Shown: in pieces, positions 9,694-18,050 of the stretch
How positions within the stretch are numbered: the first letter of the stretch is position 1
How the letters are laid out: each line of letters begins with the position of its first letter
Origin: Roseitranquillus sediminis
Lineage (GTDB): Bacteria; Pseudomonadota; Alphaproteobacteria; Rhodobacterales; Rhodobacteraceae
Direction: 5' to 3'
Length of the DNA stretch: 64,000 nucleotides
Assembly (NCBI RefSeq): GCF_016918935.1
Contig: NZ_JAFFOB010000007.1
Location: 62,001-126,000 of the forward strand
Made by a program: the position numbers and the translations under genes
The notes under the pieces: generated by a model
What the model was told of the DNA's origin: nothing
The model's database searches: none
Seen by the model: the letters and a program-made list of their open reading frames with translations, nothing else

Positions 9694-10521
9694 TTACTTC
9701 TCCTGCTCGCTCTGCGCGCCGCTCTTCGGCTTGGCCTTGCCGAGGTCGGGCTTCTGGCCAAGCGGCTGCACCTTGTCGACGATCTTGAACTCCGAGCGTC
9801 CGTCAAGCGAGGGACCGCTCGTCCAGCGCCCTTCCGGGGTCGGCTCGTCCAGCGAGGTGTTGAGGAAGTAGTAGCTGTGCTCGGTCGCCTCGTGCTCCGT
9901 CGGCGTCGAGTTCGGGATCGGCAGCTGCGCGTTCCAGCCGCCCAATTCCTCGATCACCGCCAGCCACTGCTGCTGGTGCATCGTGTCGCGCGCGATCAGG
10001 AACGACAGCATGTCCTTCATGCCGGTGTCATCCGTCATGTTGTAGAGGCGGCTCGCCAGCACGCGCCCGCCCGACTCGGCCACCGCGTTCGCCATCATGT
10101 CGGCGGCGAGGTTGCCGGTCGCGTAGACGTGGCTCATGTCGAACGGCACGCCATTCGCGTTGACCGGCATCGCGCTCAGGCCCGAGGACAGGATGTGCCG
10201 CGGGTTCGCGCCGCCCATGATCGCGTGCACCACCGGGTCCTTGGCGGCCTCTTCCTGCGCCGTCACCGGCGCGCCCTCGAGGTTCAGCGCCACGGCGTGG
10301 CCCAGGAACTCGATGTGGCTCAGCTCCTCGGTCGCCGTCATCATCAGCATGTCGCGGTACTTGGCGTCGCCCCGCGCACCCATGGCCTGAAAGAAGTACT
10401 GCATCGCGACCCGGATCTCGCCCTCGATCCCGCCGATCGCCTGCTGCAGGTACTTGGCGAAGACCGGATCCGGCTTCTCGACGCGGACCTCGTACTGTAG
10501 CTTGCTCGAGTGGTGGAACAT
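9694..10521 (-). CDS. Manganese catalase
   Basis: The enzyme dismutates hydrogen peroxide with a di-manganese centre and no heme. In the 275-residue protein the metal ligands of characterised manganese catalases can be placed: Glu35, Glu66, His69, Glu149 and His182, within GIEGEIRVAMQ, ATEELSHIEF, AESGGR and DTMHQQQ. The start has AGGAGGAAAG immediately before it. The C-terminal tail is rich in lysine, proline and glutamine. It leads a minus-strand group of SRPBCC, alcohol dehydrogenase and SDR genes, which suggests a stationary-phase or oxidative-stress cluster. A possible EcfG promoter lies upstream. Confidence 0.94.
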   Translation of the reverse strand: MFHHSSKLQYEVRVEKPDPVFAKYLQQAIGGIEGEIRVAMQYFFQAMGARGDAKYRDMLMMTATEELSHIEFLGHAVALNLEGAPVTAQEEAAKDPVVHAIMGGANPRHILSSGLSAMPVNANGVPFDMSHVYATGNLAADMMANAVAESGGRVLASRLYNMTDDTGMKDMLSFLIARDTMHQQQWLAVIEELGGWNAQLPIPNSTPTEHEATEHSYYFLNTSLDEPTPEGRWTSGPSLDGRSEFKIVDKVQPLGQKPDLGKAKPKSGAQSEQEK

Positions 10522-10848
10522 CGCTTTCCTCCTGGACAGTGACAGGCACCCAAAGCAGTGCCATCGAGAGTTGTTCCAGCCTGCGAGAGAGATAGTGGCC
10601 GCGACTCAGGCGCGTCAGGGCGGGTGGCCGACCGAGTGCCTAACCGTTTTCTTCGGCGGAATCGGACCGCCTCTTGCTGGTCCGCGAACGAGCTGGATGG
10701 CTTGCCACTCGGCGAGACAGCCGCGAGTTGATTTGAAGAGAAATTTACAACCGATTGCAGACCGCCAGCATCGAGAAAACTCTGGATAGAGCATCAATCG
10801 CGAAGTAGACTGGGAAAAGAAGATGTTCTTTATATGCGTGGATTTGCG
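10522..10848. other. Intergenic, partly lower-GC stretch upstream of two divergent genes
   Basis: No gene found. The half next to the catalase holds its ribosome site and a candidate sigma promoter. From about 10700 the composition becomes clearly more AT-rich than the surroundings, continuing into the small VPEID-CTERM-like gene. I see no tRNA, repeat or transposase remnant that I can name. Confidence 0.6.
10552..10577 (-). promoter_or_regulatory. Candidate EcfG (general stress sigma) promoter of manganese catalase
   Basis: On the minus strand GGAAC (10573-10577) is followed after 17 bases by CTTT (10552-10555), one mismatch from the alphaproteobacterial EcfG consensus GGAAC-N16/17-CGTT. 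It lies about 30 bases before the ATG, a sensible distance. The weak -10 keeps this tentative. Confidence 0.35.
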
Positions 10849-11139
10849 ATGAAAAGAATTAGTTCGGGCCTGTTTTGGGCTCTTGCCGCAACTGCATTGT
10901 TCATTTCGACAGATGCGGCGCTCGCACAGGATCGGGGAAGTATATGGGGCCGAATCCGAGATCGAATTGAGGACCGCAGGGAAGAACGCCGGGATCTGAT
11001 CGAGGACTGGATCGAGCGCAGGAACGGGGGGGAAGTGCTCAACGCGCCCGAAATAGATGCCGCGCATGGTCTTGCCGCTCTTGCCGTTATCGGCGGGGGT
11101 CTGGCCTTGGCGTGGGAGCGGCGCAAGCGACGCACGTGA
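10849..11139 (+). CDS. Small exported protein with VPEID-CTERM-like sorting signal
   Basis: The 96-residue product has a clear signal peptide (MKRISSGLFWALAATALFI...ALAQ), a short, highly charged Arg/Glu/Asp-rich middle (residues 33-58) and a C-terminal tripartite tail: APEID at 66-70, a hydrophobic helix LAALAVIGGGLALAW and a final RRKRR cluster. That tail is the layout of PEP-CTERM-type exosortase signals, and the PEID with WERR closely fits the VPEID-CTERM subclass handled by exosortase E. No exosortase is in this window. An upstream in-frame ATG at 10834 is possible, but 10849 starts a cleaner signal peptide. The gene is less GC-rich than its neighbours and abuts a truncated cation-efflux gene, suggesting acquisition. 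Confidence 0.72.
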   Translation: MKRISSGLFWALAATALFISTDAALAQDRGSIWGRIRDRIEDRREERRDLIEDWIERRNGGEVLNAPEIDAAHGLAALAVIGGGLALAWERRKRRT

Positions 11140-11171
11140 GGAGCCGGGGCTGTGCTCGCGGACGGAGCGCG

Positions 11172-11438
11172 TAGCGCCGCAACCTGCCCCGCCCGGACGT
11201 AGCCGAACGTCATCCGCGCGTCCGACGGCCGCCGCGCGATCCGCCGCGCCACGAAGGCGATGGCGAGCGAGATCGCGTCGCTGAGGTTGTGCACCGCGTC
11301 GGCGATGAGCGCGAGGCTGCCCGAGAGGAGGCCCGCCACGATCTGCGCCACCGTCAGCCCAAGATTGACCGCCACCGCGGCGAAGACGCGCCGGTCGCCG
11401 GCCTCCGGGTCCATGTGGTGCGCGTGGTCGTGCGGCAT
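11172..11438 (-). pseudogene. 5' fragment of a CDF-family cation efflux transporter
   Basis: The first ~89 codons encode a His-rich leader (MPHDHAHHMD), the first two membrane segments and the metal-site motif DAVHNLSD, ending in FGYVRAGQVAAL, all typical of the N-terminus of CzcD/ZitB-like zinc exporters. After about 11172 family similarity stops; the frame runs on as unrelated sequence antisense to the VPEID-CTERM-like gene. A full member needs about 200 further residues, including the rest of the membrane domain and the cytoplasmic domain. The rest is not found in this window. The start at 11438 has AGGTGAAGG upstream. Confidence 0.75.
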
Positions 11439-11531
11439 GACCTTCACCTAGCGTCGTTACTGCGCGAGAGACAGCCCCTCCCGCTCCCGCCGGGAGCGGC
11501 TATGCTCCGGGAGCCACGACCGGAGGCCGCC

Positions 11532-11906
11532 ATGACCCACCGCCCGCCCCGCCTGATCCGCCGCGAGGACTGGGCCTCGCACCCTACCCTCCCGAAGGGT
11601 CGAGTCGAGGGCCACAGCCTCGGCACCGGCGTCACGGTCCTCTTCTACGCGACCGACGAGGTCGGCGCCGGCCCTCGCTGGCACGTCCACCCCTACGACG
11701 AGATCTTCATCCTGCGCCAGGGCCGCGCCCTTTTCACCGTGGGCGACGCGCGCATCGAGGCCGAGGCGGGCCAGATCGTCTTCGGCCCCGCGCACGTTCC
11801 GCACAAGTTCCGCAACCTCGGCCCCGGCCGGCTCGAGACCACCGACATCCACGACAGCGACCGCTGGATCCAGACCGACCTACCGGACCCGGAGGAGCCG
11901 GGCTAG
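11532..11906 (+). CDS. Small cupin-domain protein
   Basis: A 124-residue single-domain cupin. Motif 1 reads PRWHVHPYDEIFILRQG with the His-x-His and Glu metal ligands, and motif 2 is GQIVFGPAHVPHKFRNLG with the last His. Such proteins bind a metal ion and may be isomerases, dioxygenases or sensors; the sequence does not decide. The start is set by CGGAGG five bases before the ATG. Its stop overlaps the end of the convergent TRIC-family gene by four bases. Confidence 0.87.
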   Translation: MTHRPPRLIRREDWASHPTLPKGRVEGHSLGTGVTVLFYATDEVGAGPRWHVHPYDEIFILRQGRALFTVGDARIEAEAGQIVFGPAHVPHKFRNLGPGRLETTDIHDSDRWIQTDLPDPEEPG

Positions 11907-12544
11907 CGCCGCCCCACGTCACGCCCCGGCCGCGCGCGCCAGACCGGCAGCGTCCAGCCAAACGCCAGCGCCGCCGCCCTCAGCCCGAACGCCGCGGCGA
12001 AGGCCAGGACCGCCGCCCACGCCCGCCCCTCCATTATGCCGTCCAGCACCACGAAGACGGCCGCGCCCAGCGCCGCGGCCGCGACGTAGATCTCGCGCCG
12101 CAGGATCACAGACGGCTCCTGCGCCAGCGTGTCGCGGATGATTCCGCCGACGCTGGCCGTGAAGACGCCCATCACCACCGCCACCAGCGCGCCGGCGCCA
12201 GCATCGACCGCCCGGGCCGCGCCTGCCACCGTCACCAGCGCCATCCCCACCGCGTCGAAGACGAGAATGTAGCGATAGCGGCTCTCCATCATCGGCGCGA
12301 CGAAGTGCATGACCGCCGCAGTCAGCAGGCAAGCCACCAGAGGTGCGGGCGCCACCACCCAGAAGACGTCCAGCCCCAGCAGCAGGTCGCGCACCGTGCC
12401 GCCGCCGACCCCCGTCGCCACCGCCAGCCAGGCGAAGCCCAGGATGTCGAGCTGCTTGCGCGAGGCCGCCAGCGCCCCCGTCGCAGCGAAAGCCACCGCC
12501 GCCGCAAGGTCCAGCAGCGTCAGGATCGCGCCCAGCTCGGCCAT
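11903..12544 (-). CDS. TRIC/UPF0126 family membrane protein (YicG-like)
   Basis: The 213-residue hydrophobic protein has about seven membrane spans and the two repeated glycine-rich motifs of the UPF0126 (bacterial TRIC channel) family: AFAATGALAAS with GVGGGTVRDLLLG in the first half, and FTASVGGIIRDTLAQEP in the second. Bacterial TRIC homologues are trimeric potassium-permeable channels; for this member transport is inferred from family only. It lies four bases downstream of polA on the same strand, so co-transcription is likely. Confidence 0.88.
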   Translation of the reverse strand: MAELGAILTLLDLAAAVAFAATGALAASRKQLDILGFAWLAVATGVGGGTVRDLLLGLDVFWVVAPAPLVACLLTAAVMHFVAPMMESRYRYILVFDAVGMALVTVAGAARAVDAGAGALVAVVMGVFTASVGGIIRDTLAQEPSVILRREIYVAAAALGAAVFVVLDGIMEGRAWAAVLAFAAAFGLRAAALAFGWTLPVWRARPGRDVGRR

Positions 12545-12548
12545 CGCC

Positions 12549-15344
12549 TCAGTGCGCCGCCGCCCAGTTCCGCCCCCAGCCCGCGTCCACCGTCAGCGGA
12601 ACCGACAGCTCCACCGCCGGGTGCGCCGCCCCCTCCATGACCTCGCGCGCCCGGTCGGCCAGCGCCTGCTCCGACCCTTCGTCGACCTCGAACAGCAGTT
12701 CGTCGTGCACCTGCAGCAGCATCCGCGCGGGCAGGCCCGCGATCGCGTCCTCCATGCGGATCATCGCGCGGCGGATCACGTCGGCCGCCGTCCCCTGGAT
12801 CGGCGCGTTGATCGCCGCCCGCCGCGCGAAACCCGCCGTCGGCCCCTTGGCGTTGATCTCGGGCGTGTTGATCTTCCGCCCGAACAGCGTCTGGACGTAG
12901 CCGTTGTCCATCGCGAACCGGGTCGTGTCGTTCATGTAGTCCCTGATGCCCGGGAACCGCTCGAAGTAGCGGTCGATGAAGCCTTGCGCCTCGTCCCGCG
13001 GGATGCGCAGGTTCCGGGCGAGGCCGAAGCCCGAGATGCCGTAGATCACCCCGAAGTTGATCGCTTTCGCCCGCCGCCGCGTCTCGGCCGGCATCCCCTC
13101 GACGGGCACGCCGAACATCTCCGACGCCGTCATCGCGTGGATGTCCGTCCCGTCGCGGAACGCCGCCTTCAGCGCGTCGATCCCGGCGACGTGCGCGAGG
13201 ATGCGCAGCTCGATCTGGCTGTAGTCGATCGAGACGAGGCTCTTGCCCGGCTCGGCGATGAACGCCTCGCGGATGCGCCGCCCCTCCTCCGTCCGGACGG
13301 GGATGTTCTGCAGGTTGGGGTCGGTCGAGGCCAGCCGCCCCGTCGCCGCCCCGGCGATGGAATAGGACGTGTGCACCCGCCCCGTCTCCGCGTTGATCGC
13401 CGTCTGCAGGTTGTCGGTGTAGGTGTTCTTCAGCTTCGAAAGCTGCCGCCAGTCCAGCACCCGTCCCGGCAGGTCGTGCTCGGTCGCCAGGTCCTCCAGC
13501 ACCTGCGCCGGCGTCGCGTAGGCGCCGTTCTTGCCCCGCTTGCCCCCCGGCAGCCCCATCTTGCCGAACAGGATCTCGCCCAGTTGCGCGGGGCTGCCCA
13601 CGTTGAACGGCTCGCCCGCCAGTGCGTGGATGTCGGCCTCGAGCTCCGCCATCTTCTGCGCGAACGCCCCGGACATCCGGCTCAGCGTGTCGCGGTCGAC
13701 CTTGATCCCCGCCATCTCCATCCGCGCCAGCACCGGGATCAGCGGCCGCTCCATCGTCTCGTAGACCGTCGTCACCCGCTTCTGGTGCAGCTGCGGCTTC
13801 AGCTGGTCCCACAGCCGATAGGTCACGTCAGCGTCCTCCGCGGCATAGGGGCAGGCGTCGTCCACCGCCACCTTGTCGAAAGTGATCTGGCTGCGCCCCG
13901 ACCCGATCAGCGTCTTGATGGCGATCGGCTGGTGCCCGAGATAGCGCTCGGAAAGCTCGTCCATCCCGTGATTGTGCAGCCCCGCATGCATCGCGTAGCT
14001 GAGGAGCATCGTGTCGTCGAGCGGCGCGACATCGATCCCGCAGCGCGCCATGACCTTAAGGTCGTATTTGGCGTTCTGCGCGATCTTCATCACCGCCGGG
14101 TCCTCCAGCACCGGCTTCAGCAGTGCCAGCGCCTCGGACCGGTCCATCTGCCCGTCCGCCAGACCGTTCCCCAGCAGGTCGTCGCCCTTGACGTGGCCCA
14201 GCGGCAGGTAGCGCGCGCGGCCCGGCGCGACGGCCATCGAGATGCCGACCATCTCGCACGCCATCTCGTTGAGGCCCGTGGTCTCGGTGTCGAAGGCCAC
14301 CCGGCCCACCTCCCGGATCTCCGCGATCCAGTCGCGCAGCGCCTCCGCATCATGGATGCAGGCATAGCTCGCATGATCGAAAGGCAGTTGCTCCGGCATC
14401 TCGGGCTCGGCCGCGCGCCGCGGCGCGCTCTCGCCTTGCATCGGCACCTCGACGCCCAGATGCTCGGCCACCCGCTTGACGATGGTGCGGAACTCCATCT
14501 CCTTGAGGAAGCCCAGCAGCACCTCCGGGTCCGGCTCCTTCACCTCCAGGCTCTCGAGGTCGTAGCCGAGCTCCATCCCGCAATCGAGCTGCACCAGCCG
14601 CTTCGACGTGCGGATCTGCTCGGCATAGTCGATCAGGGTCTGCCGCCGCTTCGGCTGCTTGATCTCGCCCGCCCGCTCGAGCAGCTTCTCAAGGTCGCCA
14701 TACTCGTTGATCAGCAGCGCCGCGGTTTTCACCCCGATCCCCGGCGCGCCCGGAACGTTGTCGACGCTGTCGCCGGCCAGCGCCTGCACGTCCACGACCC
14801 GCTCCGGCCCCACGCCGAAGCGCTCGCGCACCCCGTCCGCGTCGATGCGCAGGTTCTTCATCGGGTCGAGCATCTCGACCCCGTCGCCCACGAGCTGCAT
14901 CAGGTCCTTGTCGGACGACACGATCGTCACCCGCCCGCCCGCGTCGCGCGCCTTGCAGGCGAGGCTGGCGATGATGTCGTCGGCCTCGAACCCCTCCTGC
15001 TCCAGGCAGGCCACGTTGAACGCCCGCGTCGCCTCCCGCGTCAGCGGGATCTGCGGGCGCAGTTCCTCGGGCATCTCGTCGCGGTTCGCTTTGTAGGCGT
15101 CGAAGATCTCGTTGCGGAAGGTGATCGAGCCTTTGTCGAATACCACCGCCGCATGGGTCGGCGCGTCCGAGCCCTTGCCGTCCTGGATCAACTTCCACAG
15201 CATGTTGCAGAAGCCCGAGACCGCCCCCACCGGCAGCCCGTCCGACTTCCGCGTCAGCGGCGGCAGCGCGTGATAGGCGCGAAAGATGAAGGCCGACCCG
15301 TCGACCAGGCTGAGGTGATGGCCCTTGCCGAATGGTTCGCTCAT
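12549..15344 (-). CDS. polA: DNA polymerase I
   Basis: At 931 residues this is a full-length three-domain PolA. Residues 1-300 form the 5'-3' exonuclease (FDKGSITFRNEIFDAYKANR, EADDIIASLA). A 3'-5' exonuclease domain follows with VAFDTETTGLNEM, retaining the Asp-x-Glu pair, so proofreading is probably active. The polymerase domain has motif A (IDYSQIELRILAH), motif B (RRAKAINFGVIYGISGF) and motif C (LLQVHDELLFEV). It fills Okazaki gaps and acts in excision repair. It is divergent from a small secreted-protein gene and is followed by a TRIC-family gene. Confidence 0.97.
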   Translation of the reverse strand: MSEPFGKGHHLSLVDGSAFIFRAYHALPPLTRKSDGLPVGAVSGFCNMLWKLIQDGKGSDAPTHAAVVFDKGSITFRNEIFDAYKANRDEMPEELRPQIPLTREATRAFNVACLEQEGFEADDIIASLACKARDAGGRVTIVSSDKDLMQLVGDGVEMLDPMKNLRIDADGVRERFGVGPERVVDVQALAGDSVDNVPGAPGIGVKTAALLINEYGDLEKLLERAGEIKQPKRRQTLIDYAEQIRTSKRLVQLDCGMELGYDLESLEVKEPDPEVLLGFLKEMEFRTIVKRVAEHLGVEVPMQGESAPRRAAEPEMPEQLPFDHASYACIHDAEALRDWIAEIREVGRVAFDTETTGLNEMACEMVGISMAVAPGRARYLPLGHVKGDDLLGNGLADGQMDRSEALALLKPVLEDPAVMKIAQNAKYDLKVMARCGIDVAPLDDTMLLSYAMHAGLHNHGMDELSERYLGHQPIAIKTLIGSGRSQITFDKVAVDDACPYAAEDADVTYRLWDQLKPQLHQKRVTTVYETMERPLIPVLARMEMAGIKVDRDTLSRMSGAFAQKMAELEADIHALAGEPFNVGSPAQLGEILFGKMGLPGGKRGKNGAYATPAQVLEDLATEHDLPGRVLDWRQLSKLKNTYTDNLQTAINAETGRVHTSYSIAGAATGRLASTDPNLQNIPVRTEEGRRIREAFIAEPGKSLVSIDYSQIELRILAHVAGIDALKAAFRDGTDIHAMTASEMFGVPVEGMPAETRRRAKAINFGVIYGISGFGLARNLRIPRDEAQGFIDRYFERFPGIRDYMNDTTRFAMDNGYVQTLFGRKINTPEINAKGPTAGFARRAAINAPIQGTAADVIRRAMIRMEDAIAGLPARMLLQVHDELLFEVDEGSEQALADRAREVMEGAAHPAVELSVPLTVDAGWGRNWAAAH

Positions 15345-15379
15345 GCCAGACTCCTGCGCGTGTCGACGGAGGTCTTGCC

Positions 15380-15739
15380 ATGATCCGGCGCCTGCTGCCA
15401 GCCGCCCTCGGGCTTCTCGCCCTCCCCGCCGCCGCGCAGGAATGCCCGCATACCGGCGGACCCGACAATTGCTCCCGCGTCCTCGCCTGCGTCGGCGACG
15501 ACGGGCTCTGGTTCGACGGCCGCGCCATCGGCTGGGGCCACGGCACCGTCGCGGGAGAGCTCAGCGACGGCACCCTCTGCACCGGGGAATGGGCGTACCA
15601 GAGCGCCATCACCAGCCGGACCTACATCTCCTGCGACAACGGGATGGAGGCCGTGGTCATCGCCGTGTCGCAGGATCCGCCGACTGCCACCTCTATCGGC
15701 GAGGGCCAGACCTCCGACGGCCGCCGGATCACCGCATAG
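15380..15739 (+). CDS. Small secreted cysteine-rich protein ended by an in-frame amber codon
   Basis: The start at 15380 has GGAGG seven bases upstream. The product has a signal peptide (MIRRLLPAALGLLALPAAAQ) and a mature part with five cysteines, including CPHTGGPDNCSRVLACVG and LWFDGRAIGWG. The function is unknown. The frame stops at TAG (15737-15739) but continues with 28 more good codons to a second TAG at 15824-15826, ending in LPCTDGAIPIG and supplying a sixth cysteine. From memory, homologues have a tryptophan (TGG) followed by TG-NVL-FL at this point, so the TAG looks like a TGG-to-TAG change. Confidence 0.7.
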   Translation: MIRRLLPAALGLLALPAAAQECPHTGGPDNCSRVLACVGDDGLWFDGRAIGWGHGTVAGELSDGTLCTGEWAYQSAITSRTYISCDNGMEAVVIAVSQDPPTATSIGEGQTSDGRRITA

Positions 15740-15826
15740 ACGGGCCGCTACGTGCTCAACTTCCTCCGCGGACCCGACGGCACGCCGATCCTGCCCTGCA
15801 CCGACGGCGCCATCCCGATCGGCTAG
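15740..15826 (+). other. In-frame coding remnant after the amber codon
   Basis: This is the 28-codon continuation (TGRYVLNFLRGPDG..., then LPCTDGAIPIG) of the preceding gene, ending in TAG at 15824-15826. It would be translated only by readthrough, or if the first TAG is a sequencing error or a recent nonsense mutation. Confidence 0.55.
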
Positions 15827-15891
15827 CCTTCGCCGGGCAGCCGGCGGAACGTCCGGCGTCCTCCGTCGTTCGGCGCCAAGGAGGACCGCAG

Positions 15892-16380
15892 ATGGCCACG
15901 CACGCACCCACATTCCCCACCACCGCCGGCATCCTCTTCGGCCTCGGCATCGGCGGGTTCTTCGACGGCATCGTGCTGCACCAGATCCTGCAGTGGCACC
16001 ACATGGTCTCGAGCGCCGGCTATCCGCCCGACACGGTCGAGAACCTGCGCATCAACACCTTCTTCGACGGGCTCTTCCACGCCTCGACCTACATCTTCGT
16101 GCTGGCGGGCCTCGCGCTCCTCTGGCGCAGCGCGCATCGCCGGCACCTCTGGTGGTCGGGCCGCCTCCTTGTCGGGACACTCCTGATGGGCTTCGGTCTC
16201 TTCAATCTCGTGGAGGGGGTGATCGACCACCACATCCTCGAGCTGCACCACGTGAACGAGACCGTCCCGCGCGAACAGTGGATCTGGTGGGACCTCGGCT
16301 TCCTCGCGTGGGGGGCGCTCATGCTCGGCGGGGGCTGGTGGCTCTACCCCTCCGGCCGCCACCGATCGCCTGCGGCTTGA
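15892..16380 (+). CDS. DUF2243 family membrane protein
   Basis: The 162-residue protein has four predicted membrane spans and conserved histidine-bearing segments: FFDGIVLHQILQWHHM in the first half and NLVEGVIDHHILELHHVNE in the second. These are the hallmarks of DUF2243, a family of unknown function whose histidines could bind a metal or heme. The ATG at 15892 is preceded by AAGGAGG with an eight-base spacer. It lies 66 bases after the amber-interrupted secreted-protein gene, same strand. Confidence 0.88.
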   Translation: MATHAPTFPTTAGILFGLGIGGFFDGIVLHQILQWHHMVSSAGYPPDTVENLRINTFFDGLFHASTYIFVLAGLALLWRSAHRRHLWWSGRLLVGTLLMGFGLFNLVEGVIDHHILELHHVNETVPREQWIWWDLGFLAWGALMLGGGWWLYPSGRHRSPAA

Positions 16381-16461
16381 CCCCTCGGCTCCGGCATTGG
16401 AACCTCCGGCAGGTGCCCGGCTGAAGCCCGGCCTACGGATGCTCCGGCGGACGCGCCGCCC

Positions 16462-16737
16462 TCAGCGGTTCGGCTCGTCCCGCGTCGGGATGCCGGGATG
16501 CGAGTCCGCAGGCTGCACCGCCTCGCCCGGCGTCACCGCGCTCTCGTGGATGTAGCGCTTGTCGCAATAGCCGCACTCGACCCAGCCCAGCTCCTCGGGG
16601 ATCTGCAGCCAGACGCGCGGGTGGCCCAGCGCCCCGTCGCCGCCGTCGCAGGCCACGCGCCAAGACGACACGACCTCGCTCTCGGGCGCGTCGTGGGTGG
16701 TTGTCCGCGGCTCGTTGCCCCTGGTGATCTGCGCCAT
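16462..16737 (-). CDS. Zinc-finger (zf-CHCC) domain protein
   Basis: A 91-residue protein with a zinc-binding Cys-His-Cys-Cys set: Cys30, His39, Cys55 and Cys58, in [17 protein letters not shown] and [11 protein letters not shown]. This is the zf-CHCC fold found in NDUFS6-like complex I subunits and in small alphaproteobacterial proteins. The bacterial members are of uncertain role. I chose the ATG at 16737 because it gives the usual short length; the long upstream frame is antisense to the ABC ATPase. Confidence 0.85.
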   Translation of the reverse strand: MAQITRGNEPRTTTHDAPESEVVSSWRVACDGGDGALGHPRVWLQIPEELGWVECGYCDKRYIHESAVTPGEAVQPADSHPGIPTRDEPNR

Positions 16738-16827
16738 GCGCCCTCCGCTCCGCTTGCCCCCGGCAGTCCCGGCAGCTAGGTCGCGGCGCATGATAACGGC
16801 ACGACCGGCAGCCACAAGGCGAACGAG

Positions 16828-17775
16828 ATGAGCAACGCCATCGAGATCGAGGGCCTGCGCAAGACCTACCCCGCCTCGGGTTCGGAGCCGCCCAAGGAGG
16901 CGCTGAAGGGCGTCGACCTGACCATCCCCGAGGGCTCGATTTTCGGCCTGCTCGGCCCCAACGGCGCGGGCAAGTCGACGCTCATCAACATCCTCGCCGG
17001 GCTCGTCGTGAAGACCTCCGGCACCGTGCGGATCTGGGGCTTCGACCAGGACCGCAACCCGCGCCAGTCGCGCGCGGCGATCGGCGTGATGCCGCAGGAG
17101 CTGAACATGGACCCGTTCTTCACGCCGCGCGGCTCGCTCGACGTGCAGGCGGGCCTCTACGGCGTCCCCCGGCGCGAGCGCAAGACGGACGAGATCCTCG
17201 CCATGATCGGCCTCTCCGACAAGGCCGACGCCTATGCCCGGAACCTCTCGGGCGGGATGCGCCGCCGCCTGCTCCTCGGCAAGGCGCTGGTCCACTCGCC
17301 GCAGATCCTGGTGCTCGACGAGCCCACGGCCGGCGTCGACATCGAGCTCCGCCAGATGCTCTGGCGCAACGTCCGCCGCCTCAACGAGGAGCGCGGGATG
17401 ACCATCATCCTGACCACGCACTACCTCGAGGAGGCCGAGGCGATGTGCGACGAGATCGCCATCATCGACCATGGCGAGGTGCTGGTCCGCGACACCACCC
17501 GCGCCCTCGTCGCGCGGATGGATGCCAAGACCCTCGTCATCACGCCCGAGGCGCCGCTGCCAGCCGACCTCGCCCTGCCGCCTGGCGTCGAGACCGAGGC
17601 GCGCCCGGGCGGCGCATTCGCCTTCACCTATCGCCGCGCCGAGACCTCCCCGGACGACATCCTCTCGGCGCTGCGCACCGCCGGCGTCCGCATCCGCGAC
17701 GTCGCCACCGAGGAGGCCCGGCTCGAGGACGTGTTCCTCGACCTCACCCGCGGCACCCACGACACGGCCGCCTGA
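16828..17775 (+). CDS. ABC transporter ATP-binding protein without adjacent permease
   Basis: A 315-residue ABC-2-type ATPase. It has Walker A ([12 protein letters not shown]), the signature [16 protein letters not shown], Walker B ([10 protein letters not shown]) and the switch histidine in [16 protein letters not shown], followed by a C-terminal extension of about 80 residues. This resembles YadG/drug-export ATPases, which normally pair with a YadH-like permease encoded next door. Here a 275-base non-coding gap and then a convergent histidine kinase follow, so the partner must be elsewhere or lost. Confidence 0.9.
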   Translation: MSNAIEIEGLRKTYPASGSEPPKEALKGVDLTIPEGSIFGLLGPNGAGKSTLINILAGLVVKTSGTVRIWGFDQDRNPRQSRAAIGVMPQELNMDPFFTPRGSLDVQAGLYGVPRRERKTDEILAMIGLSDKADAYARNLSGGMRRRLLLGKALVHSPQILVLDEPTAGVDIELRQMLWRNVRRLNEERGMTIILTTHYLEEAEAMCDEIAIIDHGEVLVRDTTRALVARMDAKTLVITPEAPLPADLALPPGVETEARPGGAFAFTYRRAETSPDDILSALRTAGVRIRDVATEEARLEDVFLDLTRGTHDTAA

Positions 17776-18050
17776 CGGTCGTTCACCGCCCCCAGCCTCG
17801 TCTTCGGCCCGGCTGGCCGCCAACGTCGCGACTGCATCGCCTGGATCGACAGAACTCACTGGCGCCGACGCGACGACCGATCCACCTCCTCGCTTGCCAC
17901 GAGGCCAGCGACGAGATCGTCACCCCCCGCCCGATGGCGGACAGACGGGTCGAGCGCGAGCCAGCGTCTCGCCGCGCGCGAATGGCAGAGAAACGAGCGT
18001 CAGGCGCTGCTATCGCGACAAAGCCCGCCGCGCTGCCGGCCGTGCCCGCC

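Noticed and set aside
10615-11067. Minus-strand 150-codon frame across the lower-GC patch
   Set aside because: No recognisable domain, no ribosome site, and it runs antisense to the better-supported VPEID-CTERM-like gene.
12309-15383. A 1024-codon open frame antisense to polA
   Set aside because: polA has full-length domain support on the other strand; the antisense frame is low-complexity His/Arg/Leu-rich sequence.
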